In this document: positions 50,726 to 58,610 of the stretch, piece by piece | Layout: each line of letters begins with the position of its first letter | How positions within the stretch are numbered: the stretch's first letter is position 1 | Source: Oceanicaulis sp. HLUCCA04 | GTDB taxonomy: Bacteria > Pseudomonadota > Alphaproteobacteria > Caulobacterales > Maricaulaceae | DNA length: 64,000 nt | Direction of reading: 5' to 3' | Assembly (NCBI GenBank): GCA_001314625.1 | Contig: LJSH01000001.1 | Span: 1 to 64,000, forward strand | The notes under the pieces: model-generated | The model's input: the letters and a program-made list of their open reading frames with translations, nothing else | Databases searched by the model: none | Told to the model about the DNA's origin: nothing | Translations under genes and position numbers: made by a program

Positions 50726-52255
50726 GTGACCCACCCGCTCATCATCGTTGGCGCCGGTATAGCGGGTCTGTGGACCGCGCTGCATGCTGCGCCGCGCCGC
50801 GTGATCGTGTTGACGGGTGCACCGCTGGGCACGGGCAGTTCCACCGGCTGGGCGCAAGGCGGCGTGGCGGCGGCTCTGGGAGACGATGACAGCCCGGCCT
50901 TGCATGCGCGCGATACGATTGCTGCCGGAGCCGGACTGGTGGATGAAGCTGCTGCGCACCTGCTCGCCGAAGCCGGGCCTGCCGAGATCGAGGCGCTCTA
51001 TGGCTTTAGCGCGCCGTTCGAGCGCGAGGCCGATGGCAGCTGGTCCCTGTCGCGTGAAGCGGCCCATTCCACCGCCCGCGTGGCGCGCGTGAAGGGTGAT
51101 CAGGCGGGCGCAGGCATACTGGCTGCCTTGATCCGCGCTGTCCGGGCTACGCCCCATATCGAGATACGTGAGGGCTGGCGCGCAGCCGGGCTGATCCCCG
51201 ATCTGGCAGGCGGCTGCGCGGGTGTGATCGCCTTTGATGCGGACGGCTTGCGCCATGATCTTCTCGCCAGCGATGTGGTTCTCGCTACAGGCAGTCTGTG
51301 CGGGCTGTTTGGGGTGACGACCACGCCTGCCTCCAGCCAGGGGCAGGCGCTGGCCTGGGCAGCGCGTCTGGGCGCGGTGATCCAGGACCCCGAATTTGTC
51401 CAGTTTCACCCCACTGCCATTGATGTGGGGCGCGATCCCGCACCGCTGGCGACCGAGGCCCTGCGCGGCGAGGGCGCGCTGCTGATCGATCGTTCAGGCC
51501 ATCGCTTTATGCGCGGTGTACATGCTGATGCAGAACTGGCCCCGCGCGATGTCGTGGCGCGCGCTGTCCACCGGCAGGTGAAGACCGGACGCGGCGCCTT
51601 TCTTGATGCCCGCGCGGCGGTGGGCGCAGAGTTTCCCGAGCGCTTCCCGGCCGTGTTTGCCGCCTGCATGGCCGCCGGCATTGATCCGCGAGCGCAGCCC
51701 ATCCCCGTCGCACCGGCTGCGCACTATCATATGGGCGGTATCGCGACAGACCTTGATGGCTATACCGGCGTGCCCGGCCTGTGGGCCGCCGGTGAATGTG
51801 CCTCAACCGGTGTCCACGGCGCGAACCGCCTCGCGTCAAATTCGCTGCTGGAAGGGCTGGTGTTCGGGCGGCGTGCCGCGGAAGCGCTCAAACTGACGTC
51901 AGCGCGCCCGATTACCCCGCTGCCCGCCGAACCCGCGCCAGCATTGCCGGCAGACGCCTTGCACGAATTGCGCGGTGCCATGGCGCTGTATGCAGGCGTG
52001 GAGCGCGATGGCGCAGGGCTGTCCCGGCTCCTCACGCTGATTGACGCGCTGGATGACCTGCATGGCCAGACCGATGCGCTTGTGGCCGCACGATTTGTGG
52101 CTGCGGGTGGCTTGCTGCGCGAGGAGAGCCGGGGCGGACATTTCCGCGCCGACCACCCGGCCACGGATATTGCCGCTGTCCACACGCGCCTGACGCTGGC
52201 GGGCGCGAATGCTGTGGCGCCTATGACCATCCCGCTTGCGGAGCCTGCCGAATGA
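50726..52255 (+). CDS. nadB: L-aspartate oxidase
   Basis: A 509-residue FAD enzyme that oxidises L-aspartate to iminoaspartate, the substrate of NadA. Motifs: LIIVGAGIAGLWTALHA, TGWAQGGVAAALGDDDSPAL, DPEFVQFHPTAIDVG, the active-site APAAHYHMGGIATDLDGY, and HGANRLASNSLLEGLVFGRR. The start is GTG 50726; the reading frame stays open upstream through the repeat, but family members begin at the FAD loop. The stop overlaps nadC (ATGA). Confidence 0.95.
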   Translation: MTHPLIIVGAGIAGLWTALHAAPRRVIVLTGAPLGTGSSTGWAQGGVAAALGDDDSPALHARDTIAAGAGLVDEAAAHLLAEAGPAEIEALYGFSAPFEREADGSWSLSREAAHSTARVARVKGDQAGAGILAALIRAVRATPHIEIREGWRAAGLIPDLAGGCAGVIAFDADGLRHDLLASDVVLATGSLCGLFGVTTTPASSQGQALAWAARLGAVIQDPEFVQFHPTAIDVGRDPAPLATEALRGEGALLIDRSGHRFMRGVHADAELAPRDVVARAVHRQVKTGRGAFLDARAAVGAEFPERFPAVFAACMAAGIDPRAQPIPVAPAAHYHMGGIATDLDGYTGVPGLWAAGECASTGVHGANRLASNSLLEGLVFGRRAAEALKLTSARPITPLPAEPAPALPADALHELRGAMALYAGVERDGAGLSRLLTLIDALDDLHGQTDALVAARFVAAGGLLREESRGGHFRADHPATDIAAVHTRLTLAGANAVAPMTIPLAEPAE

Positions 52256-53085
52256 ATGCTGCCTATCTTAAGGACATCGTGGCGCGCGCGCTGGCCGAGG
52301 ATCTGGGCGGTCGCGGCGATGTGACCAGCGAAGCGGTTATCCCAGCCCATGCCCAGGTCAGCTTTGTGATTGCGGCGCGGTCAGAGGGCGTGCTGGCCGG
52401 GCAGGCAGTGGCGCAAGAGGTCTTCGGCCAGTGTGGCCCTGCCTTGAAAACCTATTGGCGTGCCCATGATGGTGACCGGGTGAATGCCGGTGATGTGGTG
52501 CTGGCCGTGGAAGGCTCTGCCCGCGCCATTCTGGTAGCCGAGCGTACGGCGCTGAATTTCCTCGGACGTCTGAGCGGTATCGCCACGCTGACACGGGCCT
52601 ATGTGGATGCCGTGCAGGGCACTGGCGCCAGAATCGCCCATACCCGCAAGACGACGCCGGCATTGCGCGCTTTGGAGCTGGCAGCCGTGCGCGCCGGCGG
52701 CGGGGCCAGCCATCGCTTCGGGCTCGATGACGCGATCCTTATCAAGGACAATCATGTGGCGGTGGCCGGAAGCGTGGGCGAGGCGGTCAGCCGGGCGCGC
52801 AGCTTTGCCGGGCACATGACCCGTATTGCCGTCGAGATCGACCGGCTGGACCAGCTGGACGAGGCCATTAAGGCCGGCGCTGAGAGCGTGCTTCTGGATA
52901 ATTTTCCGCTTGATGACCTGAAAAGCGCGGTGAAAGCCGCCAAAGGCAAGCTGATCCTGGAGGCCTCGGGCGGGGTAGACCTGACGACCGTCCGCGCCAT
53001 CGCGCAAACCGGCGTTGACGTGATTTCGGTCGGCGCACTGACCCATTCTGCGCCCAATTTTGATTTCGGCATGGATGCAAGGTAG
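52252..53085 (+). CDS. nadC: Nicotinate-nucleotide diphosphorylase (quinolinate phosphoribosyltransferase)
   Basis: A 277-residue enzyme that converts quinolinate and PRPP to nicotinate mononucleotide, the last step encoded by this operon. The N-terminus has ALAEDLGGRGDVTSEAVIPA. Active-site segments include ERTALNFLGRLSGIATLTRA, HTRKTTPALRALELAAVRAG and HRFGLDDAILIKDNHV. The C-terminus has LEASGGVDLTTVRAIAQTGV and DVISVGALTHSA. The start overlaps the nadB stop by four bases. Confidence 0.97.
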   Translation: MNAAYLKDIVARALAEDLGGRGDVTSEAVIPAHAQVSFVIAARSEGVLAGQAVAQEVFGQCGPALKTYWRAHDGDRVNAGDVVLAVEGSARAILVAERTALNFLGRLSGIATLTRAYVDAVQGTGARIAHTRKTTPALRALELAAVRAGGGASHRFGLDDAILIKDNHVAVAGSVGEAVSRARSFAGHMTRIAVEIDRLDQLDEAIKAGAESVLLDNFPLDDLKSAVKAAKGKLILEASGGVDLTTVRAIAQTGVDVISVGALTHSAPNFDFGMDAR

Positions 53086-53148
53086 GGGTTCTGACGGGCG
53101 GTGGCCCGGACTGATCCGGTGAGGCATCAGGGCTGAAAGAGGCGTGAC

Positions 53149-54507
53149 ATGGACAAGAGCCTGATGAACGCCGCAACCGCGCGCCATCGCCAGGGCGACT
53201 TTCACGGCGCGATCGCAGACTACCGCCAGCTGCTCCAGCGCTTTCCCGGCCATCCCGGAACGCATCTTCATATGGGTCTGGTGCTGATGGAAACCGGCAG
53301 GCCGGTCGAGGCTGCCCGCCACTTCAGGCAGGAGCTCGACATCGCGCCGGCCAATGTAAGCGTGCTCGATCATCTGGGCGATGCGTACAAGGCTGCTGGT
53401 GATATGGCGGCAGCCCATGAGGCCTATCGCGAGCTGGTCGGACGCAATGAGGAGCACTGGCTCGGCCACTACAAGCTGGCGCAGGTGCGCCGCTATCAGG
53501 AGGGCTGTGAGCATATCGCGCAGATGAAGGCGCTGATAGCGCGCGCGGCGCAGAAGCTGCCCGCCGCGATGGCACCGCTGGCCTTCGCGCTCGGTCTGGC
53601 GCATGAGCGTCTGGGCCGGATCGATGAGGCTTTCACATGGTATGCAAAGGGCAATCAGGCCCACCGCGCCGGCTTCGCCTATGATCATGCCCTCACCCGG
53701 ATTCAGTTTGCTTATCTGAAAAACGTCTTCACACTCGAACTGATGGCGCGTCACGCCGCATCAGGCGCGCGCAGCGACCGTCCGGTCTTCGTGGTCGGGC
53801 TGCCGCGAAGCGGCACAACTCTGGTGGAGCAGATACTGTCCAGCCATCCTGCCATCGAGGGCCTGGGCGAGCTGCAGGTGTTGCCGGCGGTGCTTCAGTA
53901 CAGCGAGCGCCTTGCTGGCGGCCTGCGCCTGACCGGCCTTGCCGAGGCGAGCCCTGCCGCCTACGCACAGGCGGGTGAGGCATACCTGCGCGGAGTGGAT
54001 GCCTACGCCTCCGGCCGGGGCCGTTTCACCGACAAGCTGCCCGGCAATATCATGTATGCGGGACTTATCCGGCTTCTGCTTCCGCACGCGCGCATTGTAT
54101 TGTGCCGGCGCGGGGCGCTGGACACCGGATGGTCGATCTATCGCCAGTATTTCCTGTCTCACAACCCTTTCGCCTACGAGCTCGAAGAGCTTGGTGGATA
54201 TATGGCGCTGTCAGATGATCTTGCCGATCACTGGCAGGACCTGCTGGGCGATAGTCTGCACGTCGTGGAATATGAAAAGCTGGTGAGCGATTTTGCCTGT
54301 GAAGCCCGCCGCCTCGTGGCCGCTTGCGGGCTGGAATGGACTGACGATTGCCTGCGTTTTGAGGACAATCGCCGCGCGGTCGTCACCGCCAGCGCGACGC
54401 AGGTGCGCCAGCCCCTTTATACAAGCTCGGTCGGATCGGCTGAGCCGGTAAGCCAGCAACTTGAACCCATGCGTCAGGCCTATGACAGCGAGAAGGCTGC
54501 GCTTTAG
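53149..54507 (+). CDS. Tetratricopeptide repeat-sulfotransferase protein
   Basis: A 452-residue two-part protein. Residues about 1-180 form TPR helices (MNAATARHRQGDFHGAIADY, LDIAPANVSVLDHLGDAYKA). Residues about 205-440 form a sulfotransferase domain: the 5'-phosphosulfate loop VFVVGLPRSGTTLVEQILSS with HPAIEGLGEL, and the 3'-phosphate site RIVLCRRGALDTGWSIYRQY. It would transfer sulfate from PAPS to an unknown acceptor, with the TPR part as a docking surface. The family is common in marine alphaproteobacteria. AAGAGG precedes ATG. It lies 63 bases after nadC but seems unrelated in function. Confidence 0.88.
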   Translation: MDKSLMNAATARHRQGDFHGAIADYRQLLQRFPGHPGTHLHMGLVLMETGRPVEAARHFRQELDIAPANVSVLDHLGDAYKAAGDMAAAHEAYRELVGRNEEHWLGHYKLAQVRRYQEGCEHIAQMKALIARAAQKLPAAMAPLAFALGLAHERLGRIDEAFTWYAKGNQAHRAGFAYDHALTRIQFAYLKNVFTLELMARHAASGARSDRPVFVVGLPRSGTTLVEQILSSHPAIEGLGELQVLPAVLQYSERLAGGLRLTGLAEASPAAYAQAGEAYLRGVDAYASGRGRFTDKLPGNIMYAGLIRLLLPHARIVLCRRGALDTGWSIYRQYFLSHNPFAYELEELGGYMALSDDLADHWQDLLGDSLHVVEYEKLVSDFACEARRLVAACGLEWTDDCLRFEDNRRAVVTASATQVRQPLYTSSVGSAEPVSQQLEPMRQAYDSEKAAL

Positions 54508-54515
54508 TGGCAGAG

Positions 54516-56201
54516 CTATTCCACGGGCAGGGAAAACTGGCGCAGATGGTCAACCGCCTCGGCCAGTTTCGGGCGCGCGCCGGGGCATGGCGACAAGACG
54601 CAGGCGCGTGCCGCTGCCTCATCCAGCAGCGCCCTGAACAGGCCAGACCGGTCATTTTCGCGCTCGCCCTTGAGCGCCTCGCGAGGATCGGCGCGATGCG
54701 TGCCGCGCCAGCTCCACGCTCCGGTGGCGACATCAAAGCGGTAGAGGTCGAGGAATTTCCAGCCCTCGCGTGAGAGGAAGGCAATGGCATCCACCAGGTA
54801 GCCGATCTCGTCTGCATCCATGGCCCAATGCAGGCTCACCCGGCTCCAGCCCGGACGCAGACCTGCATGGCCCGACAGCACCGCGTCGCGATAGGCCAGT
54901 GTCTCGTCGTGTCCCAGCCCCAGAAGATCATGCGCATAAGGCCCGGCGCAGGCGCAGCCTGCCCGTGCCTGAATGCCGAACAGATCGCTTAAAAGCGTTG
55001 TCACGAAGCGCGGATGCAGCCAGCCGCCGCGGGGATCACGCACATTGAACGAGACAATGCCAAGACGGCGCGCAGGGTCTTTCGGCCCCAGTATCTCGAT
55101 GCCGGGACACTTCGCCCATACCGCGAAGGCGCGCTCCAGATAGTCTTGCTCAATCGCGTGCAGCTGATCCAGGCCCAGCGCATCGCGCAGCTTCAGGGCG
55201 AGCGCGGCGCGCACCAGCTGGGGCAGGCCCGGCGTGCCAGCTTTTTCGCGCGCTTCCACATCATCAAGGAAGTCATGCCCGCCATCCCAGACATAGCGCA
55301 CCGTGCCGCCCGCGCAGCAGGTCGGAGGCAGGTCCTGCCGGTAGAGCGCGGTGTTGAACACCAGCACACCGCACGAACCCGGACCGCCGACAAATTTGTG
55401 CGGCGAGAAGGAGACCGTGTCGATGGAGGCGTCCGGGTCGCCTTCGGGGTGCATGTCGATGGTGAGATAGGGGGCGGAGGCCGCGCAATCGAGCGCCAGA
55501 ATGGCGTCATGCGCGTGCAGGAGTTTTGCCAGCCGGCGTATATCGGTGATGATGCCGGTGACGTTGGAGGCTGCCGAGAACGCGCCAATGCGCATCCGGC
55601 CCAGCCATTGCGGGGATTTCAGCAGGGTTTCCAGCGCGGCGAAGTCTATCCCGCCATCGCGGCAGAGCTTGACCCGGACTACTTCGGCCATGCTTTCACG
55701 CCAGCTCAGCTCGTTGGAATGGTGCTCATACGGGCCGACGAAGACGACCGGGCGTGTCGCGGCCAGATGGGCGTCCAGAGCCGCTTTTGCCTCTGCCCCC
55801 AGCGCGGCGCTGACAGCATCGCTCATGCGGGCCAGGCTGGCAGGCGGACAGGCAATCCCGAAGATTTCCTGCAGCTTGTGAATGGCCGCCGTCGCGCCGG
55901 TGCCACACGGGATCATGGCGTCGTCATCTGACGCGTTGACGGCGCGCTTGATCGTGGCTTCGGCGTCTTTCAGCCACGCATTGGAGGCCCGGCCCGTGGC
56001 GCTGTCTTCGGTATGCGGATTGGCGAGGAGGGTGTGGAGCGCAGCGATTTCATTTTCGACCGCGGCATGCGCGCGGCCGGAGGCGGTGTAGTCGGCATAG
56101 ACAAGCGGGCGCGCTCCAAACACCGTATCGATCACGCCATAGCGGGCGATCACGCCTTTGCGTAACGATTCCAGAGTGCTGGCGCTTGTCATGTCTGGCA
56201 C
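54516..56201 (-). CDS. Class V aminotransferase / cysteine desulfurase-like PLP enzyme
   Basis: A 561-residue PLP enzyme of fold type I, class V. The PLP Lys lies in DTVSFSPHKFVGGPGSCGVL near residue 268. Other segments are YADYTASGRAHAAVENEI, PCGTGATAAIHKLQEI, VGPYEHHSNELSWRESM and AGCACAGPYAHDLLGLG, whose Cys-rich loop is typical of desulfurase-like members. It is longer than SufS (about 400 residues); an extra C-terminal region of about 100 residues has no motif I know. The start GTG 56201 is preferred, with AGGAGG ten bases ahead; ATG 56192 is an alternative. Divergent from an Lrp gene that likely controls it, suggesting an amino-acid catabolic role. Confidence 0.83.
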   Translation of the reverse strand: MPDMTSASTLESLRKGVIARYGVIDTVFGARPLVYADYTASGRAHAAVENEIAALHTLLANPHTEDSATGRASNAWLKDAEATIKRAVNASDDDAMIPCGTGATAAIHKLQEIFGIACPPASLARMSDAVSAALGAEAKAALDAHLAATRPVVFVGPYEHHSNELSWRESMAEVVRVKLCRDGGIDFAALETLLKSPQWLGRMRIGAFSAASNVTGIITDIRRLAKLLHAHDAILALDCAASAPYLTIDMHPEGDPDASIDTVSFSPHKFVGGPGSCGVLVFNTALYRQDLPPTCCAGGTVRYVWDGGHDFLDDVEAREKAGTPGLPQLVRAALALKLRDALGLDQLHAIEQDYLERAFAVWAKCPGIEILGPKDPARRLGIVSFNVRDPRGGWLHPRFVTTLLSDLFGIQARAGCACAGPYAHDLLGLGHDETLAYRDAVLSGHAGLRPGWSRVSLHWAMDADEIGYLVDAIAFLSREGWKFLDLYRFDVATGAWSWRGTHRADPREALKGERENDRSGLFRALLDEAAARACVLSPCPGARPKLAEAVDHLRQFSLPVE

Positions 56202-56285
56202 GGGTGTGCGGCCTCCTATTGATCTTCAGGAGACCATGTTTCGGGAAGTTTTTCTGACCTGTTTCATCGCGAAATTGGCGGTATA

Positions 56286-56302
56286 GTGGTGAAAATCACC
56301 AC
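56286..56302. promoter_or_regulatory. Lrp-type palindromic operator
   Basis: An exact palindrome, GTGGTGA-AAA-TCACCAC, ends 14 bases before the Lrp start codon, inside the 115-base gap between the divergent lrp-like and aminotransferase genes. Lrp/AsnC proteins usually repress themselves from such sites and act on the neighbouring gene. Binding is inferred. Confidence 0.7.
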
Positions 56303-56316
56303 GAAAGGCCAGTTTC

Positions 56317-56772
56317 ATGGATCTGGACGACCACGACCGGAAGATATTGCGCCTGTTACAAGCCAATGCGGCCCAGACCGTGCAGGAAATCGCCGACAGG
56401 GTGGGCCTGAGTGCCACGCCGGTGAACCGGCGTATCAAACGTATGGAGGAGGCGGGGCTGATCCGCGCCCGCGTCGCCCTGATCGACCAGGAAGGGCTGG
56501 GCTTGCGCGCCACGCTCTTCATTTTCGTGAAAACCAGCCGTCACGATGCAGACTGGCTGGAGCGCTTCTCGGAGGGCGTCGCGCGCCTGCCCGAAGTGAT
56601 CGAGTTCTACCGGATGAGCGGCGAGGTCGATTACCTGATCAAGGTGGCACTGCCCGAAATCGCCGACTACGATGCCTTCTACAAGAAGCTCATCGCGATA
56701 GCCCCGTTGTCTGATGTCAGCGCCAGCTTCGCCATGGAAGCGATCAAGAACACCACTGAATTGCCGGTGTGA
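56317..56772 (+). CDS. Lrp/AsnC family transcriptional regulator
   Basis: A 151-residue regulator. The N-terminal helix-turn-helix is DLDDHDRKILRLLQANAAQT and VQEIADRVGLSATPVNRRIK; the C-terminal RAM effector domain includes PEVIEFYRMSGEVDYLIKVA and SASFAMEAIKNTTELPV. Lrp/AsnC proteins sense amino acids and assemble as octamers. Its neighbours, a class V PLP enzyme (divergent) and, 860 bases on, phhA, suggest control of amino-acid breakdown, possibly phenylalanine or tyrosine. A palindromic operator precedes it and a hairpin follows its stop. Confidence 0.92.
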   Translation: MDLDDHDRKILRLLQANAAQTVQEIADRVGLSATPVNRRIKRMEEAGLIRARVALIDQEGLGLRATLFIFVKTSRHDADWLERFSEGVARLPEVIEFYRMSGEVDYLIKVALPEIADYDAFYKKLIAIAPLSDVSASFAMEAIKNTTELPV

Positions 56773-56851
56773 GGGGGGTATTTATCCCCTCGTCGTTTTC
56801 CCGGTGCAGGCCGGGATCCAGAAAAGGGCTGGGCACCGGCTTGCGCCGGTG
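56771..56851. repeat. Hairpin and REP-like repeat after the lrp gene (family E)
   Basis: GAGGGG (56771-56776) with CCCCTC (56786-56791) forms a stem at the lrp stop codon, followed shortly by GTCGTTTT, so it may end that transcript. Then CCCGG-TGCAGG-CCGGG (about 56800-56815) and CACCGGC-TTGC-GCCGGTG (56834-56851) form a two-hairpin unit of REP-like design. From 56773 to 57013 there is no gene. Confidence 0.6.
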
Positions 56852-56919
56852 AAATGCGGGTTCAGAGCATTGTAGCCTGCCAAGCCCGGCCTGCCACACC
56901 ATCCCAAAAATCAGCCAAC

Positions 56920-56949
56920 CCTGACGTTATGTCAGGTTTAGTTGACATA
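56920..56949. promoter_or_regulatory. Nested palindromes upstream of the membrane protein/HTH pair
   Basis: Two overlapping inverted repeats: CCTGAC-GTTAT-GTCAGG (56920-56936) and TATGTCA-N8-TGACATA (56928-56949). TTGACA at 56942-56947, a good -35 box, lies within the second. This is the layout of an autoregulated operon, and the HTH protein encoded two genes on is the obvious candidate. Confidence 0.6.
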
Positions 56950-57013
56950 TGTGCCGTACGGTGTCAGCTTAGCCTTACATATTGACCACTACACCTTCCA
57001 TAAGAGGTTTCAA

Positions 57014-57418
57014 ATGACGTCGTCCCCCAATCCCCATGCCCGCCGCTACATGCTGCACATGTTTCTCGCCATGGCGGGTTATTGCGCCGTGCTGTTCGCC
57101 TCGCTCACTCTCATCCGGGGCGATGCCGTGGATGCTGACTGGCTGCGTATCATCATCGCGATTTCGCCCGTCATACCCGCGCTCTACGGGTTGCACGCCA
57201 TGATCGTGTTCGTCCGGTCGATGGACGAGTTCAACCGGGCTGTCATCGCCGAAGCCACCATGATTTCTGCCGGGGCGGTCGCTTTCTTGAGCTTTGCCTA
57301 TGCCTTTGCCCAGCAGGCGAGTGATCTGTTGCCGGAAATCGGCCTGATCTGGGTTCTGCCAGCCATTGTTGGCGGGCAGGGGCTTGCCGCCTGCTTTGTG
57401 CGCCGGCGGTACGCCTAG
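57014..57418 (+). CDS. Four-helix membrane protein paired with an HTH regulator
   Basis: A 134-residue inner-membrane protein with four hydrophobic segments: MLHMFLAMAGYCAVLFASLT, IIIAISPVIPALYGLHAMIV, MISAGAVAFLSFAYAFA and IGLIWVLPAIVGGQGLAACF. The loop FVRSMDEFNRAVIAEA is acidic. I do not know its function; such genes commonly precede a very small Xre-type regulator. The start ATG 57014 follows AGAGG; the open frame back to 56942 crosses the operator. Its stop, TAGGAGG, doubles as the ribosome site of the HTH gene. Confidence 0.75.
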   Translation: MTSSPNPHARRYMLHMFLAMAGYCAVLFASLTLIRGDAVDADWLRIIIAISPVIPALYGLHAMIVFVRSMDEFNRAVIAEATMISAGAVAFLSFAYAFAQQASDLLPEIGLIWVLPAIVGGQGLAACFVRRRYA

Positions 57419-57431
57419 GAGGCGCGAAACG

Positions 57432-57626
57432 ATGAAAAACCGGCTGAAAGTGTTGCGCGCCGAGCGTAACTGGAGTCAGGCCGAGCTGGCCGAGCGCGCG
57501 GGCGTGTCCCGCCAGGCCATCAACGCGGTGGAGACGGGCAAGTTTGACCCGTCCTTGCCGCTCGCCTTTACCCTGTCGGAGGTGTTTGGCCTCAAAATCG
57601 AGGATATTTTTGACCCGAAGGGATGA
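57432..57626 (+). CDS. Small Xre-family HTH regulator
   Basis: A 64-residue protein that is essentially one helix-turn-helix domain: MKNRLKVLRAERNWSQAELA, then ERAGVSRQAINAVETGKFDP and FTLSEVFGLKIEDIFDPKG. It matches the short Xre group (YozG-like) often coupled to an integral membrane protein gene. AGGAGG overlapping the upstream stop codon sets the start and implies coupled translation. It probably binds the palindromes upstream of the pair. It is convergent with phhA, three bases apart. Confidence 0.9.
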   Translation: MKNRLKVLRAERNWSQAELAERAGVSRQAINAVETGKFDPSLPLAFTLSEVFGLKIEDIFDPKG

Positions 57627-57629
57627 GCC

Positions 57630-58514
57630 TCAGACCCATTTCGCGCCTTTGGCCAGCCCGCCAGCTTTCGCGTATTCCTGCGTGCCTTTGGTGTAGACCG
57701 TATCGCTTTCCGTGATGTCGCTGGCCTTGAAGTCCGGCAGGCCTTTCAGCCGGGCATAGATCGGGTCGAAATCCTGACGGTCGGTCGCCTCCATCAGCTG
57801 CTCATAGCTGTCGATGACGAAATAGGTCTGCTGGAAATCGTCATAGCGGTAATCGGTGCGCATCACGCGTTCCAGGTCGAAATGGATCCGGTTGGGGGAA
57901 CGTCCCTCCAGCGCGAAGACTGATTCCGACTGGCTGGAAACGATGCCTGCACCATAGATGCGCTGGCCTTCGGGCGTGTTGATCAGTCCAAATTCCACCG
58001 TGTACCAGTAGAGCCGGGTCAAATTCTCGATCATGTCGTGCCGGGCGGCCTTTGCGCCGCCCTTGCCATAGGCCTGCATATAGTCGGCGAAGACGGGCTG
58101 GGTCAGCAGCGGCACATGGCCGAACACGTCATGGAAAATGTCCGGCTCAGGCAGGTAGTCCAGCTTGTCGGCATCGCGGATAAAGCGCCCCGCCACAAAG
58201 CGGCGATTGGCCAGATGATCGAAAAACACATCATTGGGGATGAGACCGTGGACGGGCACGACCGTCCAGCCGGTGAGCTTTTCCAGCTTCTCGTTCATCC
58301 GCCGGAAATCGGGAATGCCGCCATCATCCAGCTTGAGCAGTTCCAGCCCCTTGAAGTGCTCGGGCGCGGCACGCCCTTGCAGCACCTTCATCTGGCGGGC
58401 GTAGAGCGTGTCCCACACGCCATGCTCTTCTGCGGTGTAGCGCTCCCAGCACTGGTCGATCGTGTGATCGGCGGCCGGTGTTTGTTCAGAGACGACGGGA
58501 TCCTGGACTGGCAT
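57630..58514 (-). CDS. phhA: Phenylalanine 4-monooxygenase
   Basis: A 294-residue non-haem iron enzyme that hydroxylates phenylalanine to tyrosine using tetrahydropterin and oxygen. The iron ligands are the two His in PDIFHDVFGHVPLLTQP and the Glu in YWYTVEFGLI. Other family segments are TGWTVVPVHGLIPNDVFFDH, RRFVAGRFIR and YGAGIVSSQSESVFAL. It is a monomeric bacterial type without a regulatory ACT domain, of normal length. No clear Lrp-like site was found upstream. A GC hairpin at 58558-58583 separates it from the crystallin gene. Confidence 0.96.
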   Translation of the reverse strand: MPVQDPVVSEQTPAADHTIDQCWERYTAEEHGVWDTLYARQMKVLQGRAAPEHFKGLELLKLDDGGIPDFRRMNEKLEKLTGWTVVPVHGLIPNDVFFDHLANRRFVAGRFIRDADKLDYLPEPDIFHDVFGHVPLLTQPVFADYMQAYGKGGAKAARHDMIENLTRLYWYTVEFGLINTPEGQRIYGAGIVSSQSESVFALEGRSPNRIHFDLERVMRTDYRYDDFQQTYFVIDSYEQLMEATDRQDFDPIYARLKGLPDFKASDITESDTVYTKGTQEYAKAGGLAKGAKWV

Positions 58515-58557
58515 GGCTTGCTCCGGATTCGACAGATGGAGCCGGCAAGATAAAGCA

Positions 58558-58583
58558 CGGCCCCCCGCTTGCGCGAGGGGCCG
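58558..58583 (-). terminator. GC-rich stem-loop after the crystallin-like gene
   Basis: CGGCCCC (58558-58564) pairs with GGGGCCG (58577-58583) across a twelve-base loop, 28 bases after the minus-strand crystallin gene's stop. Only a weak T-rich stretch (GTGCTTTATCTT) follows, so termination is plausible but not certain. Confidence 0.5.
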
Positions 58584-58610
58584 AACTGCAAGGCGTCGAT
58601 TTTTATCTGC

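Noticed and set aside
52381-53754. Minus-strand frame of 457 codons opposite nadC and the TPR-sulfotransferase
   Set aside because: It spans two real plus-strand genes and has no recognisable domain.
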